Positions 46,135 through 59,300 of a stretch of 64,000 nt of DNA are shown here, piece after piece; within the stretch, counting starts at the first letter, position 1, and each line of letters opens with the position of its first letter. The notes below the pieces were generated by a model. It had not been told where the DNA came from. It was given only the letters and a program-made list of their open reading frames with translations, and made no database searches. A program made the position numbers and the translations under genes. Source of the DNA: Caenorhabditis remanei. Its lineage: Eukaryota; Nematoda; Chromadorea; Rhabditida; Rhabditidae. Location of the stretch: the NCBI RefSeq assembly GCF_010183535.1, contig NC_071330.1, forward strand, positions 8,971,717-9,035,716, in the 5' to 3' direction.

Positions 46135-46801
46135 CTCCTTTTGTGTCAGGAGAACAAGAATTGTAACTTTTAGAGAGATTTTTAGCTTCAGTCCTCCTCG
46201 AATGACGGAATTAGCAGAAATTCGAACCTCGAACAGTTTATTTATTCTTTTGATTAAACTGTCAATAAGTTTAAGTTATTATCCACCCAAACAGAAGTCA
46301 GTTCTCAACAGAAGTACTCATTCCCAGAAAAGGTTACAATTCAGAACGTCACCATTTCAATTTGGACTTCAGCCAACTCGAAATACCCTTATTATTCGTT
46401 TCAGTACTTTCTTGTTCTGAAAATTCCCTTGAAAACTCTCACGAGAAACCTAGCTAATTTTGTTCTAAATACCCCCTTGAGCATTTTATTTCGCGAAGAC
46501 ACTGTCATTATTTTGAATCATCTTCATTCTCAATAAATGCGTGCCAACCCATTGACGTTGGAAAAAAGTTAGAAGATACCACAATGCATATTCAAGGAGA
46601 GAGAGAAGACTTGTCGCAGTATTCTAAAATTCTGAATGTCTTCATATGAGATGTCTCCTACGTCACAAGTCCTCTCATTTCTCTATCTCTCTTCATCACT
46701 TTCCGAGACTGCTGCCACCGCGACATCCTCGTCTTGCTCTTCAAAATGAAGATGCTGATGATGATGCTGTTGGCAGTAGAAGAAGAAGAAGAAAAAGAAG
46801 A

Positions 46802-46819
46802 GATGATGATGATGATGAT
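46802..46819. repeat. (GAT)n microsatellite
   Basis: Six GAT units beside GAA-rich sequence, within the promoter-like stretch upstream of the two-pass membrane protein gene. Confidence 0.8.
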
Positions 46820-47153
46820 AACGGAACAAAATAGCAATGAGATATAGAGAAAGAGAGAGAATTGCCATAAGCATCTTCTTCTTCCAGTCAGCTTCTTCTT
46901 TTTTTCTTCTTCTTCTTCTTGCTCGTTTCCGTGCCGTTGTCTCCGTTTCCCACTCTCCTGGTATTCTCTGGACTCCGCCCACTTTGTCGGTTGTTTTGCG
47001 CTTCTCTTTTCCCCCTTCTGACTCTGTAGGAGACATAGACTCAGCCTATTTGCCGTCGGTCACCAACAGATATCAGGTTTTTTTTACTTGAAAGAATATT
47101 TATTTCTTGTTTTTCCTCCACGATTTTTTTTAAATTTCTGATTTCAGACCACG

Positions 47154-50100
47154 ATGAATATACAAAAGACAACAAATTTCGAGGCACTTCAACCAGCTGG
47201 AGCTGAATACGAACTCACTGATGTGGAAATTCAACAATTAAAAGTTAGTTGAGGTTTTCAGAATTCCAGAAGAAAAATCTACGTTTTTTTCTTTCCATTT
47301 TCTACATGCTCGTGTCAGTTTCAGTAATTCTTTCAACACCAAAAATACTGGATGAAATGTGTTCGTCCTCTTTTATATTTTAAAATTCTGAAAACAAGAT
47401 TTTTCATGTTCTTCCACTTGATTAATGCAGTATTCGGAGAACGGAAACTTTCGTTTCTAATGACATTTCTCTTCTTTTTTTCTTGATCTTTGGCTGAGAA
47501 GTACTCGATTTCTCTTGAGGAGTTCCGGTGGATTCAAAGATTCAGAAATCAAAATCTCATGAGTCAGGTGTCTGATTTTTATTTCTGATAAAGAGGAACG
47601 ATTGACTGCTTTTCCTGAGAACTATGATTCATTTAGTTTTTAAAACTTAGTGTTTGTGAATTTTAAGTCATTGAAGTTATTCGGGACAACTTCTGATTGC
47701 TCTTTGAAAATAAGGAAGCAAATTTCGTTGATGACACTAAAAGAGTCGCTTCAGTTCAGAATGTCAATGTACTTTTTGAATATATGCGCTTCACTCGGCT
47801 TCAGTAATGATCAAATCATTGAATCTGAATACTAATTGATGAATAATTGACATTTTCTATAAGAAAGTAAGAACTCTGATATTTAAACACTCGTCACCTT
47901 CATTTTTGAATATTCCGTGACTTTCAAAGAGTGTTTGCAACCTGCAATATCATCAACTTTCTCATCTTTTTCTCATTGCTTCATCTACATTTTCTTCATA
48001 TATCTCCTCATATTTCTTTTTCTTTTTCTCAAGAATACAAGAATACATTCCCATATATAAATTTGTAAGTAGGAGGAAAAGTCTCTTCTTTTTACACAAA
48101 AAGAACTGCTTCTCTCTATTTTTTGTCCGTATCGAATGACTGAGAGCAACAACAGAAAAGGAGCTCAAAATGATGCACTTGGCAAGGGACTTTGCCAGGG
48201 AAAAAAAGGGAAAAAATGAGAAAAGTCTTATGTCTTTTTCTCATTTTCTATTATTCCCTCCCGTAGATCTAAAACCAAATAAAGAGAGGAGAAAGGGATG
48301 AGATGCTAATTGAAAAGGTCGGAGATCACTTAAAAAGGGAAAAAGAGAAAGATTACTTAAAGGTTCAGAGAGTAAATGAAATATCTACGTCAGTTACTAT
48401 TGGGGAATCATCAAGATAAAGTCAGAAGAGATGATTCATCGCCAGAAAACACCTTTTCCTGTCCATACTGTATCTCAACTTTGTTGATTCTCTTCCCATT
48501 TTTGAAGACTTGAATGTTTTCTTTCGACAAAGTTCGCGTGCTTCCATAACTTTATATTTCTCAAACTCCCATTCCAACAGAATTAGGCAATGGCGGAGAA
48601 GGCGTATTTTAGATGAAGACGTCGTCGTTAATTCATGAATAATTCTGCAAACTTTCCTCGCATGACTTTTGATTTTTTTGCCGAAAAGAAGACATGTTTT
48701 TGTCTTTTTTCCTTCTTCTAGTGCTTTATCCATCCCATTCCAACATCTGATTTCATGTCATCTTTCTTTTTTTCTTACATCTTTTTGGCTGCAAAAAATA
48801 GAGATAGAAGAGAAAAAGAAGAAGGAAAAAGAGAGAAGAACAAAGAGTTTTCTCGACGGATGTCACAACAACAAGTCACTAAACGATTTGATATTCTATT
48901 ATGAGAACTCAAAACAAACAGAGAAAAACTAATCAGGAAGTAGAAAGAAGATCTTTGTGTTTCCACGCATCTGAACGGGAATTTGAATAATTAGAAAAAC
49001 TTTTTTGAAGAGAAAAGAAAGAAAATGTTGACAATTTCATACTTGGAATATTTGGAATATCAAACAGGAAGTTATTATTTCTTTACTTTTCGAACAGGAA
49101 ATCGAGAGAAATTAGCATTTATTAGAAATCGGAAACAGAAATTAAAGAGTTCTTAACCGGGAATTCTGATACTAAACGGATGTTTTCATATGATTCATAA
49201 TGAATCTATTAGTCGCGAAAGTTCTTGAATTTACTAATTTCATCAATTGTCTTTTGTCTTCATAAAATCATTTATTTTTGGAAAAGAATGACGACATTGA
49301 AATCAGAAAGTTCAAAATTTGAAACTTCCACCCACAAACCAAAAAAAGAATGGAGAAAAGAAAAAAGGATTCTATTTCCAGGAACACAATCAAAAACGTG
49401 TGAAACGAGTCGTCGGATTCGTCGCAATTGCAATGACACTTCTCTCTTTGGCTCTGGTTGCGTTTTCATTGGCACTCGGAAGAAAAATTGATTTAATGGG
49501 TCAGTTTTCTTTCGAATTTGATGAGGTTCAGGTTATAAAATTGAATTGAAACATTGTGATTACGCATCTAGATAATATTAGAATGACGTGTCTTCTCGTA
49601 AAAAACAATATTTAGAGGGCTTAAGTGGATGTTTAGAGATGATGTCAAGATGCATTTATTGGAAAACGTCCGTTTTATTTTCCCCATTTCCTTATGATGC
49701 ACATTAAGATAGTGTACTTATTGCTAATTGCTCCGTCAAGTAGAACAGAATAGAGTTGAATCGGAGAAGGGATTTAGAGGATAATATAGGGTTCGATTGT
49801 CAGCAAAACATACACTAGCAGGGATTATACATATGATAATCTGTAAATCCAAGCAGGGTTTTTTGGTTGGAATGTTAATATCATTTGTATGTTACTGGGA
49901 TTAGGGAAATTATTACTTAAAAGGGAGATCCTTTGGGAAATAGGTGACTTGGGAATGTTTCAGAATACAGAGGAAAGAACTGTTTTATTTTTAGTCGAAC
50001 AAAAAGTGGAACAACGAATGGAAATCTACACTGCACATGGTATAAACCTAACTGAAACGAGAAGTTAATCAATCGAAACGAAATTCATCGATCTTCACAA

Positions 50101-51978
50101 AGAATTAAGATTCGGGTTTCAAAGATTCCTGTATATATTTGATTTCTTTTTTCTTTCTTTTATCTTCTTCTTCTTCAATTAGAATTCAATGTTTGAAACA
50201 TTCCAATCGCCTACAGTATTCCGCGTGACACCTATTTGAACGGGATTTTCTTATTTGAAATGTTTTTTTGGCTTGTTTTTCGGTCTTTTCAAACTAATAA
50301 ATGTTAAAATGTCTATATATTTGGTTTTTTTCAGAACGCGTGAACCTTCCAATATCTGATTAAAAACGGAATAAGAGAGGTCAAATGGAAAGGTTCATTG
50401 TGAATTTAATTGATGAATTGATTAAAAACTATCACCGATTTCCGTAGAATAATAAACAACATCCACTCGAATATTGGTATAGTAATGTATGGAAACGCAG
50501 GTAATATTAAAAAGTCTTACAACTTTCGGAATCTTCAAGATAATTTCAGAGAAAAGTCCGGTGAATTGGATCGCATGGAGTTTCGGACTCTTTCTGATTG
50601 GGCTAATTCTAATAGTCTCTGGTTATATGTTCGTGGTTTATCTGAAATCCCAACATAAAAAGAATCAATTACACGAAGAAGAGAAAAGAATTGAAGAAGA
50701 AAAAGCATATAGAGAACGATTGGCAGCAGTGAATAATCAGAGTGTTTCGACAACTTTCGGTGGTGGAACAACGTCAAGCATTCGAGAGAATGAACAGCAA
50801 ACATCCGAGAAAATGAAATCTGAAAAGACTGTTCCAGTAAGCGAAGAAAATAGAAATTGAATCAAAAAGAAGATTTCAGACTGAGAAAACTGAAAATTCA
50901 TCTAAAATGAACGAGTATTCGGTCAGAAGTAGCGATGAAACCATTGGCGATAAATCTGAAATTGTTCAAAAAGAATCAAATATTTGTTTGAAATCTGCAC
51001 CGATATCATCCACAATTGGGTCAAAAGAACCAAGTACTGAAGAGTTATCTTCAAAAAAAAGTCTGACTGATCTGAAACCAATCATCATCAAATCAGAAAA
51101 TAAGGGGTGTGGAGGAGAAGTATCTGTAGAGATTCCTATAAGTGAGTTTGAAACTTTAAAAAATAACTCGTTTTCTCTTGAAAAAATGGGTTTTAAAAAG
51201 TTTCAAATAGAAGTTAGCGTTTTAACTTACTTTTTAAAACAAAACAGTTGTAAAAAGTTATCCACCAGGGGCAGGATTCGAACCTGCGCAGGGTCGACGC
51301 CCATCGAGTGAACACTCGTACCTTTCCCCACTCGGCCACCCGGGTGAATATTCTGAATTATTGGTTTCACACCTTTAATATGCAAAAAAAGGATAATGAG
51401 ATTAAGAGAGGATGGTTTTAGAGTATATTGGGTGCGGAGAATACAAATATTTCATTCACGAGTCTCAGAAATAAAACTTGACACAGCATAGGAGGGTTTT
51501 GTCGCGCTGCGTTCTATACAGATGACCACATCAATCATTTTCTTATCAAAAACCTCTGAATAATTCAATCAGTCTCGCTTGGAATTTTGATTTATTATAT
51601 TTCTTCAGAAACTCAAGACCCGCCCATTAAAAAACAAGTATTAAGTGCTGAGAGTGCTCCTGGATCTTCGATTGGAAGTGATGTATCTACGTATGTCATC
51701 TCCTCGCAACGAAGTGAGATGAACAATTACAATATGCTAGGTACAATCCCATTATCCTCATATATTCAAAGTAGTTTTTTGATTCAGAAGCAGGACGAAC
51801 TCCTCCAACATATTCTGAGAATGCTCTTCATCAAACATCTTCAATTGAAACGTTTGTTCCGATGACCCAAATTCAATCTTCTTCTGTTGGAACTCCTCTT
51901 ACTGTCATAGTGGCTCCTGGTCAAAGAAATTCAGAAACTGCTGTTTCAATGACAACTCCACCTATTAATCACAAGTAA
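47154..51978 (+). CDS. Two-pass membrane protein with a long Ser/Thr-rich tail, family unknown
   Basis: Exons: 47154-47243, 49382-49499, 50550-50836, 50880-51141, 51609-51740, 51788-51978 (359 residues; all phases agree). A hydrophilic N-terminus of about 37 residues is followed by TM1 (VVGFVAIAMTLLSLALVAFS), a short loop, TM2 (IAWSFGLFLIGLILIVSGYM), a basic/acidic coiled-coil-like stretch (HEEEKRIEEEKAYRERL) and a long tail rich in Ser, Thr, Glu and Pro. The start lies 7 bp after a tttcag acceptor. A 17-codon upstream exon (45483-45533) and a short alternative terminal exon (50335-50363) both fit the phase. Large introns (2.1 and 1.05 kb) contrast with neighbouring genes and suit tissue-specific control. 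I do not recognise the family. Confidence 0.72.
50335..50363 (+). CDS. Candidate alternative last exon of the two-pass membrane protein gene
   Basis: After a strong acceptor (ggtttttttcag) the phase left by the exon at 49382-49499 reads ERVNLPISD and stop. Use of this exon would give a 78-residue single-pass protein lacking TM2 and the long tail. Confidence 0.4.
51263..51345 (-). tRNA. Class II (Ser/Leu-type) tRNA-like gene, probably a pseudogene
   Basis: Read on the minus strand: acceptor arms acccggg / ccctggt pair at 6 of 7 positions. An intact A box (tggccgagtgg), a GGG...CCC variable arm (gggcgtcgaccc) and a perfect T arm with B box (gcaggttcgaatcctgc) follow. Length (83 nt) and the variable arm fit a Ser/Leu-type tRNA. 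The anticodon arm is abnormal: cgagtgttcactcg folds with a 4- or 6-nt loop, so no anticodon can be assigned. A run of five T lies 6 bp after the 3' end, a Pol III terminator. It lies antisense in an intron of the two-pass membrane protein gene. Confidence 0.7.
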
Positions 51979-52049
51979 ACATACTGATTATTTTTGTTTT
52001 TATTTAATTAAGTTCTCTTTTGCAACCTGTAAAACTTTCTCACAATAAT

Positions 52050-55000
52050 TTATTTATTTATTTTCTTCTGAATAGCTGTTGTCACTTTGTCCAACTCTGA
52101 ATGCCACGTTGATCTCCAATCAGCGGATTCTGCTGCATCGAGGTCAGTTTTCCGTCGAAATCTTCGTTCCGTTAATCGATTCATTTCATCAGATGTTAAC
52201 CGAGAAAGTGGCATTTCGAGTAAATAACTGTAATCCGACTGCAAACAAGACAATGATGAAACAACTGGCTTCTTACTTCTTCACTAACCTTCTTAGCATT
52301 ATGTGTTTTGGATGATAATGGATCTGATTCTAGTCCATACTCTTCAAGTGATGATTCCAATTGATCTCGTCCCATTGATCTCAAATCAATTGTGCCATTT
52401 GTGACCAAATCAATGAACTTGATCTGAAGTATCGAAGTTTCTTTGAATAGAGATGAGTTAATGATACCTGATTATCGACATACTTCAACTTCGCTTCACA
52501 TTCATCTTTCTGTGCTTTCAACCGTTTCTCATATAAATCCCTTCTAACATCAAAAAATTCCGAAGCGATTTCTGAAATACTTTTATATTCTTTCAATAGT
52601 CCATTCTTATCGAAAAGAACTCGATTCTCAGTGATACTTGATCGAAGTTTGAAGAAATTCAATAATTCAGAATTAGTCTTTTGAAGAAATCTTCCAGCTT
52701 TCTTTCGATCAACCGTCAATCGAAAATTCACTCGTTTTTCAGTATGTCTCTCCGAGAATTCAACAATCGGTAGATTTTCCACAATCTTCGAAAGCTTCTC
52801 CTTATATTTTGAAGTCCAAATTTCAATAGGAAGTTCACTGATTTCGATAGAAAACGTTGAAGCGTTCTTTCGTTCAGGTCTTGATAAATGTATTTTTCCA
52901 GTGGTTATGAACTTTTTCGATGTGACAGCTTCTATTTTCCCTCGGTAATCCTCGTAATATGGTTGAATCTCATGCTCCCCTTCGACTGAATCAATTTTTC
53001 GTCTGATCCCATCGATAACATCAATTGCATTTCGATTCACAATTTTAGTTGACCATCCTGTTCCGATTCCTTCAGTTCCATTAACAAGAATAAGTGGAAT
53101 AATTGGACACAACCTGAACATATATATTTTTAAAAATCTGGTTCTACCAGAATCTAAACGTCGTTACCATCTCGGTTCAACCACCAGTCCTTCTTCGATT
53201 CTTTTCTCATAAAGATCATCATCGGCATGTGGAAAAAGAAGACGAGTTGTTGAACTGAAAAACATAGATACGAAATATAGTTTTTATTTGATCGAAACAA
53301 ACGCTAGTGATGTGAAGATATATCTTGCAGAAGCAGCGTCATTTCCACCTTCATGTCTTGTTCCGAATTGTCCAATTGGTTGAAGAAGTGGAAGATTCGA
53401 TGAACCACAAAATGTTTGTCCCATCCGAATAATTGTTCTCACAAGAGATTCCTCTCCGTGATGATATGATTGACGATGTGCAACAGCTCCAGCTAATTGA
53501 GACACTTTCATTTCTGTCGACTCGTCCATATTGAGAAGTGTCCATAAGATCTTCCTTTGAGACGGTTTCAATCCGTCTATCAAGGATGGAATCGATCTGA
53601 AATTCAATTATTTAATTGAAAATCAGTTTTTCATTTACCTCTTGAGGTCGACCATACCGAATTGCATGAGCTGTCCGTCAATAAACTCTTTATAAGATAA
53701 TTCGGTTTTTCCATCATCTACTAAACTCTCCAATCGTTTAGATCCACGTATCCATTCTTTCCTTTCGTCACTTTTTTCTCGATCAAAAGCCATTCGAATT
53801 GCTTTATCATCATTCAATCCAGTGTATTTGAAACTGAAAAAAAAACAAGCATATCAAATTTGACAACTTTGATCTAATCTTACTTTATAACGTGGTGATC
53901 TAAATCACTGAAGTATTCTTTCGCCTCAATTGAAGTCGATGTTCCCAGTCCTTTATAGTATTTGATCTTCCATTTTCCTTCCGTTTCTTCCGCCCATTTC
54001 TGATATTCATTTATTGAGAAAAATGATTTCACTTTATCTCCTTTCTTTGCTTTTAGAAGTGGAGTACGAAATGATTGAATGAAATCTCTAGAACGTATAA
54101 GACTCGGCCAAAACTTGTGAATAAAATTGATGACGAGTCCTTTAATATGGCTACCGTCTTCATCTTGATCAGCTAGAATCAGAAGACGACCATAACGCAT
54201 AGATTCTTGTGTTGGTGCCTCTTCTTCAAACCTCAGTCCCAGAATTCTCATGACATTCGAAATCTCCTCGTTCTTAGAAGCCCGAACGTCGTCGATGTTT
54301 GAAACATTTACTAGTTTTCCTTTCAATGGAAACACTCCATAGGTCTCACGTCCAAGAACTTCTAAACCAGAAAGTGCGAGGGCTTTCGCAGAGTCTCCTG
54401 GAAATTATTTGATTTTACAAATGGCTCCAATGATTCAAACGCACCTTCGGTCAGAATGAGAGTACACTTCTCTGATTTTCCAGATATTCCTGCCCACTCT
54501 GCATCTTCTAACTTCACAATATCTCTGACTGAAGATGATGTCACACGTTTTGCTGGCACTTTCTTCTTTTTCAAATTCAATGCTTCTTCTACAATTTCTT
54601 CTACAAATCCACTTTCTTCGGCCCACTTTGTGACCTTCTGTAAGGAAAAAAGTTTCGCAGAATATTCGGAACAACGATTCCAACCTTGTGATCACAATCA
54701 AAACTCGATCCAAATAACTTAGGTTTTGTTGTCACTGTCTCTTTCGTTTGACTTTCAAATGAAGGATTTTCAATAAGGCAATTGATAAAAATTGAAAGGT
54801 TGTTCTTTATCATTGCCGGCTTGACACTTTTTCCAAACTCTGCCAATCTTGAATCTACTAAAGGTTTGATGACATTCACTATTTTATCCATTACATAATC
54901 CACGTGGGTTCCTCCTTTCTCCGTGTTGATGTTGTTCACAAAACTAACAACTTTTGGTAAAATTAATTGATCGTCTCCAATGTATGTGTTCCGCTTTGCC

Positions 55001-56116
55001 ACGCCTACGTGCCATCGGGAAGTTGGATGAAGAAAAAGAAAAGAAGATGGATCATAATAATTGAACATTCGAACATATTCTTCGAATCCGTTTACTTCAC
55101 ATTTTTGGCCATTTAAGTAGACTTGAACATCATTCGGAAGAGTTGCCGTCACTTCGAATATTCGTTTACCGATAAGATCAATTATATCATCAGATAAACA
55201 ATCCATTTGGAACCTTTTGAGATCAGGAACAAATTCGACCTTAAACAGAATGTGGGGTTTAACAATAGTATTAGGACACACTGAAACAAATTTAGGACGA
55301 ATCAGTTTCACTTTTCTACAGTTTTCTCACTCACCTTCGTATAATCAGTTGTTTTTTCGTTTTGCAAATCGACGATTTCCGCTTCGTCACATTCTTTCAT
55401 GTTGTTAAACCATCTCTAAAAAACACAATGTTATCAGAATTTTGTTTTTAACCAACCTGTCTGAACTTTTTCTTTGTCCTTGAATCAACAGTTTCCACGA
55501 TGAATTCTGTGGAGAAAATATTACATAGTTTTGCTCCATAACCATTTCTTCCTCCAACAGTTTTAATTTCACTATCATCGTAATTAGAAGATGTGAATAG
55601 GTTTCCGAAGACAAGAGTGGGAACATAGATGTTTTCTGATGGATGAATTTCAACAGGTAGTCCACCTCCATTGTTCCAGACAGAGATTCGGGAAGTTTTT
55701 CTGAAATATAAAAAACCCATTTCTAAAGCTGTTAGAACTGCATCCCCTTACCTGTCCACCCACACTTCCAAGCGGTTCATATTAGAATCTCTCGATTTAT
55801 TATCGGCTGCATTTACTAAAATCTCATCAAAAATCTTCAATAATCCTGGTGGATACGAGACTTCTTTTGTGTACATTTGTTTTGATTCTAGGCTCCGAAG
55901 CCAAACAATTTCGGATTCTCTCATTGCAACACCACCAATATATGTATCAGGTCGAAGTAAAACATGCTCAGTTGGGCTCTTTTTCTCATATTTCACAGCC
56001 GCTTCAGATGCAAAACTAGTCGAAGGAGTTTGAGAACAAAAGAAACGACGTTGTTTTGTAGCTATTCTGAATGATGATATGAATGCAAAGTGCCGTAGAA
56101 CCCATATTCGATGCAT
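52050..56116 (-). CDS. DNA topoisomerase II, mitochondrial type (lacks the C-terminal domain)
   Basis: ATP-dependent type IIA topoisomerase. Twelve exons: 56116-55752, 55700-55457, 55415-55335, 55239-54685, 54637-54445, 54397-53884, 53833-53639, 53596-53303, 53254-53168, 53113-52468, 52423-52289, 52238-52050 (1,165 residues). The start MHRIWVLRHFAFISSFRIAT with KQRRFFC is Arg-rich and free of acidic residues, a mitochondrial presequence pattern. GHKL ATPase motifs: WNNGGGLPV and GGRNGYGAKLCNI. TOPRIM: LILTEGDSAK and LADQDEDGSHIKG. Breakage-rejoining core: QPIGQFGTRHEGGNDAASAR and the active-site Tyr in RYIFTSLA. The protein stops soon after the coiled-coil gate and has no nuclear C-terminal tail. 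Its start is 275 bp downstream of met-2, same strand, so co-transcription is likely. I believe this is R05D3.1. Confidence 0.93.
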
Positions 56117-56390
56117 ACTCCGTAGTTTAGCTGTTTAATAACAATAACTTTTATTTTGGCCATTAAAGATAAGATTGAAGTCAGATAAAAGCATGTAAGT
56201 TATTCTGAAGACAACACGAGAGCTTTGTATACGACTTTTTTTGGACTGAATTAAAAAAAAAAGTTTATTGAATAATAAGAGATTCTGGGAAGAAAAATTA
56301 ATAAAATGTAACTCAAAAGATCTTTCAAGACGAATTATGACAATGAAGGTCAACTTTGAAAGATTGGAAAGATTGGAAACAGAAGATAGG

Positions 56391-59300
56391 TTACAAAAGA
56401 CGACCACGGCATTCTAAAGCGCCACATTTGCAAGAGAGTCTTGCACTTTCTGTATCAAGTTCGGTATACTGGTAATCCCATGTCAGTTCATCACCAGCGT
56501 TGACATGTTTACTAGTGAAGAATGCAACCCACGGTAAACGAAGATCGTGAGTATCGTACATCACATGTTGAACATATGTATTTGGAGCACACGAATGATT
56601 GAGAAATCTAAAAAATTTAAAATTTATTGGACTGCAAATTTTCTACCTCCTAAGATTTTGTATCGTACCTTCCCAGATTTCCTTTGACTTTTGCATCCAC
56701 AACGTACAACGCCGATTTGTCAAAGTACTCGTCCCAGTTGAAAATTTCCTCATTCTTACTCTCGTCTTCAATATCGTTGTTCTCCATATCATTAGGCGCA
56801 AACCCTTCAGGGTCCTGCTCTGCGCCGGGAAATTCAATATTAGCCACTTTCTCTTCTTCTCTACTTTGTCTTGTCACTCGCATGGGAAGTTTAGAATCAT
56901 GACGGTTCCTGTGCGTAACTGTTTTGTCTGTTACCGATTCACTATCATCCTCATCTTTGTCACTGTAACTGTCTTCTTCTGATTCTTCTCCACCGTAACC
57001 AAAATCGGTTTCGTGATCTTCACGACCTTTCTCCAGTTCGACAGAATCTTTGAGATCCAAATCGGCAAAATACTGATCGTCGTTTTTCAATTCATCTGCC
57101 AGTTCGTTTGTGAGTAGAGCACCGACATAAGTGCATATGAATGCGCCCACTGGGATATCAGTAAGAGCTCGACATCCCCAACCCGATTCAGCCGTTTTGA
57201 AAATCTAAAAAGAATACAACATATTTTTAAACATTCTACGCTATAAAGCTTACCTGCATAGGATATTTGATATTGTTTTGAACAACCCTGTTATGACAAG
57301 CTTTGCGCTTACATGGACATTTATCGTTGCATTCATAGAGACCTGTGATGACTTTGTTAGCGAGGATGCGATGGTCGTAGTGAGGTTGTCTGAAAAGAAA
57401 AGGACTTGGACATGATTCAAGGAGAAAACAGCGGGGAAATGTCATTATATTTTAGTATGACTTACACTTTCACTTTCTGATCGTATTGTAGATTAACGGG
57501 AAGCTTCTCAGTAGCCGTAATAGACAATATTTGACATTCGCATTTGTCAGAAACACTGCAATCCCCTTCACATGTACATCCAGAACAGAAATCTTGATTG
57601 ATACTAGACACATCGACTGTTGCATCATAGGGGAATCGCCGACTGGAGTACACAAGGTTTGGAGGAGGATCATTGTCGACAGAGTTCACAAGCGGGATGG
57701 GAATTCCTTCAATTCCTCCAGCCAAATCAGCATTCTTCACATACTTCTCATTGACAGTAACATAGGTTTCAGTGTCAACACAAGGTTCGAACGAGAAACA
57801 GTCAATCTGCAGTTGACTTCGAGTATCGTTAAGATATGCCGATACTTCTGCCATTGAATTCAGTGGTTTACCACATGGAGCGTAATACACGATCACCTTT
57901 CGGAACGTGGCACGTTTCTTTCCCGAATGCATTGTATAACGAAGTCGCCTCCAACCACATAAAAGTGGTGTGTGAATTGGTGAGTTGCGGTGGAACTTCG
58001 AATCATATGGATCAGCGTCCATCTTCATAAGACAATCTGGACCGCATTGATTATGAGGAACCAGAGTTCTGAGAGGAGCAAGTTTCGGTGTTGGAACTAT
58101 GATTTTCTCAAACAGCTGTTGCTTCTTTTTATTCTCCTCCAATTCAGCTTCCGTTTTTTTCTTGGTTCCTGGAGAAGTTCTCGAATTGACACCAGGGATT
58201 CTTGGCGTTACAGCTTGTGGTGGAAGATTTCTCTGTGGCATTGATCTATCAGCATCAGTTGGTTCGAATTGTGAAGCAAATTGTCCTTTTCTGCGTTTTG
58301 AGAGATTGTTATTTGTTGATAACATTTCTTTCTTGTGCTGTAAAAATGAGCAGATTTAATGCAAGTTCTTCTAATTTTTAAACTTACTGCGGCTCCTTCT
58401 AATCTATGAGATCCTCTGTAAACATTCTCATCTTCATGTACATGAGTTTTATCAGTACATGGATATTCAAAACACTTGCTTCCGGGAATTTGAGGCGACT
58501 TGTCATGTCTAACAGTAGCGAATGCTCGATCAATTGCAACAACTGTGACCATTCGTTTTCTTCTATCAGCCATCCTGCTTATCAAGAATATTCGCATTCC
58601 GATATGCATTCGAAGAAGAGGACACTCAGGAAAATCTCTCATAAACTGTCTAATATAACCAGATCTCTGCTGTGGCCTGACCCAGTGATAAGAGTGACTC
58701 CAGTCAATGATTCCATCTTTTCCCAACGGCTGTCCAACCATCACTGCGATTTTAGCTGCTTTCATTCGGTTCAACACTTCTTGATATGAGATACCAGTGC
58801 CTTCTTTTTTCGCCGTCACAATTTCGTATCCCGTATCCCCAGGTTTGACTGGTGCTGTTGCATAGATATCTTGTCCGTCATCCAAAAATACCAAGAAGTC
58901 TCCTCTATGAGAACTGCGGCGACCAGCAGTCGTGCCAGTCATCCAATGGGTTCGTTGATCATATTGACCTGTTTTCTGTGAGACGCAAACAGCAACTCGC
59001 AAGCCTGGAAAACAATAAGGTATTTGTAATTCATATTTTTCCCGATAGGAGACGATTTATGAAACTTACCAACATCACAAAAATTATGAAAAATTGGATT
59101 GCATAGGCCATGGTTAGTGAGTGCGAGATCTCGGATGTGACATTCAACAACTTGATCCGAATGCAAGAACTTTACTTTGTAAATTTGTGGGGAGACCATC
59201 TCCTGGGTGATTGCATATGCCAGTTCAACTTCATCATGGGGTTGAGCTCGTGCAAGACAAAACTCTCCGGGTTTCAAAACTAGATACTTTTCCATATCAG

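Larger units (their letters stand above)
43690..47153. other. Spacer and 5' region of the two-pass membrane protein gene
   Basis: About 3.5 kb. It contains an (ATT)n run at 44185-44203, a candidate upstream coding exon at 45483-45533, a MITE at 45907-46134, and a promoter-like stretch 46,680-47,080 with (GAT)n at 46802-46819 and ggactccgcccactttgtc at 46970. Several 60-110-codon frames have no support. Confidence 0.5.

Noticed and set aside
50489..50549. Separate start METQ... for the membrane protein exon at 50550
   Set aside because: The reading is intron sequence that happens to stay open; the exon at 50550 has a good acceptor and its phase matches the exon ending at 49499 exactly.
51263..51345. 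Selenocysteine tRNA (a UCA triplet falls near the anticodon position)
   Set aside because: The acceptor, D-arm and length do not match tRNA-Sec, and the anticodon stem does not pair in that register; the box sequences are of the Ser/Leu type.
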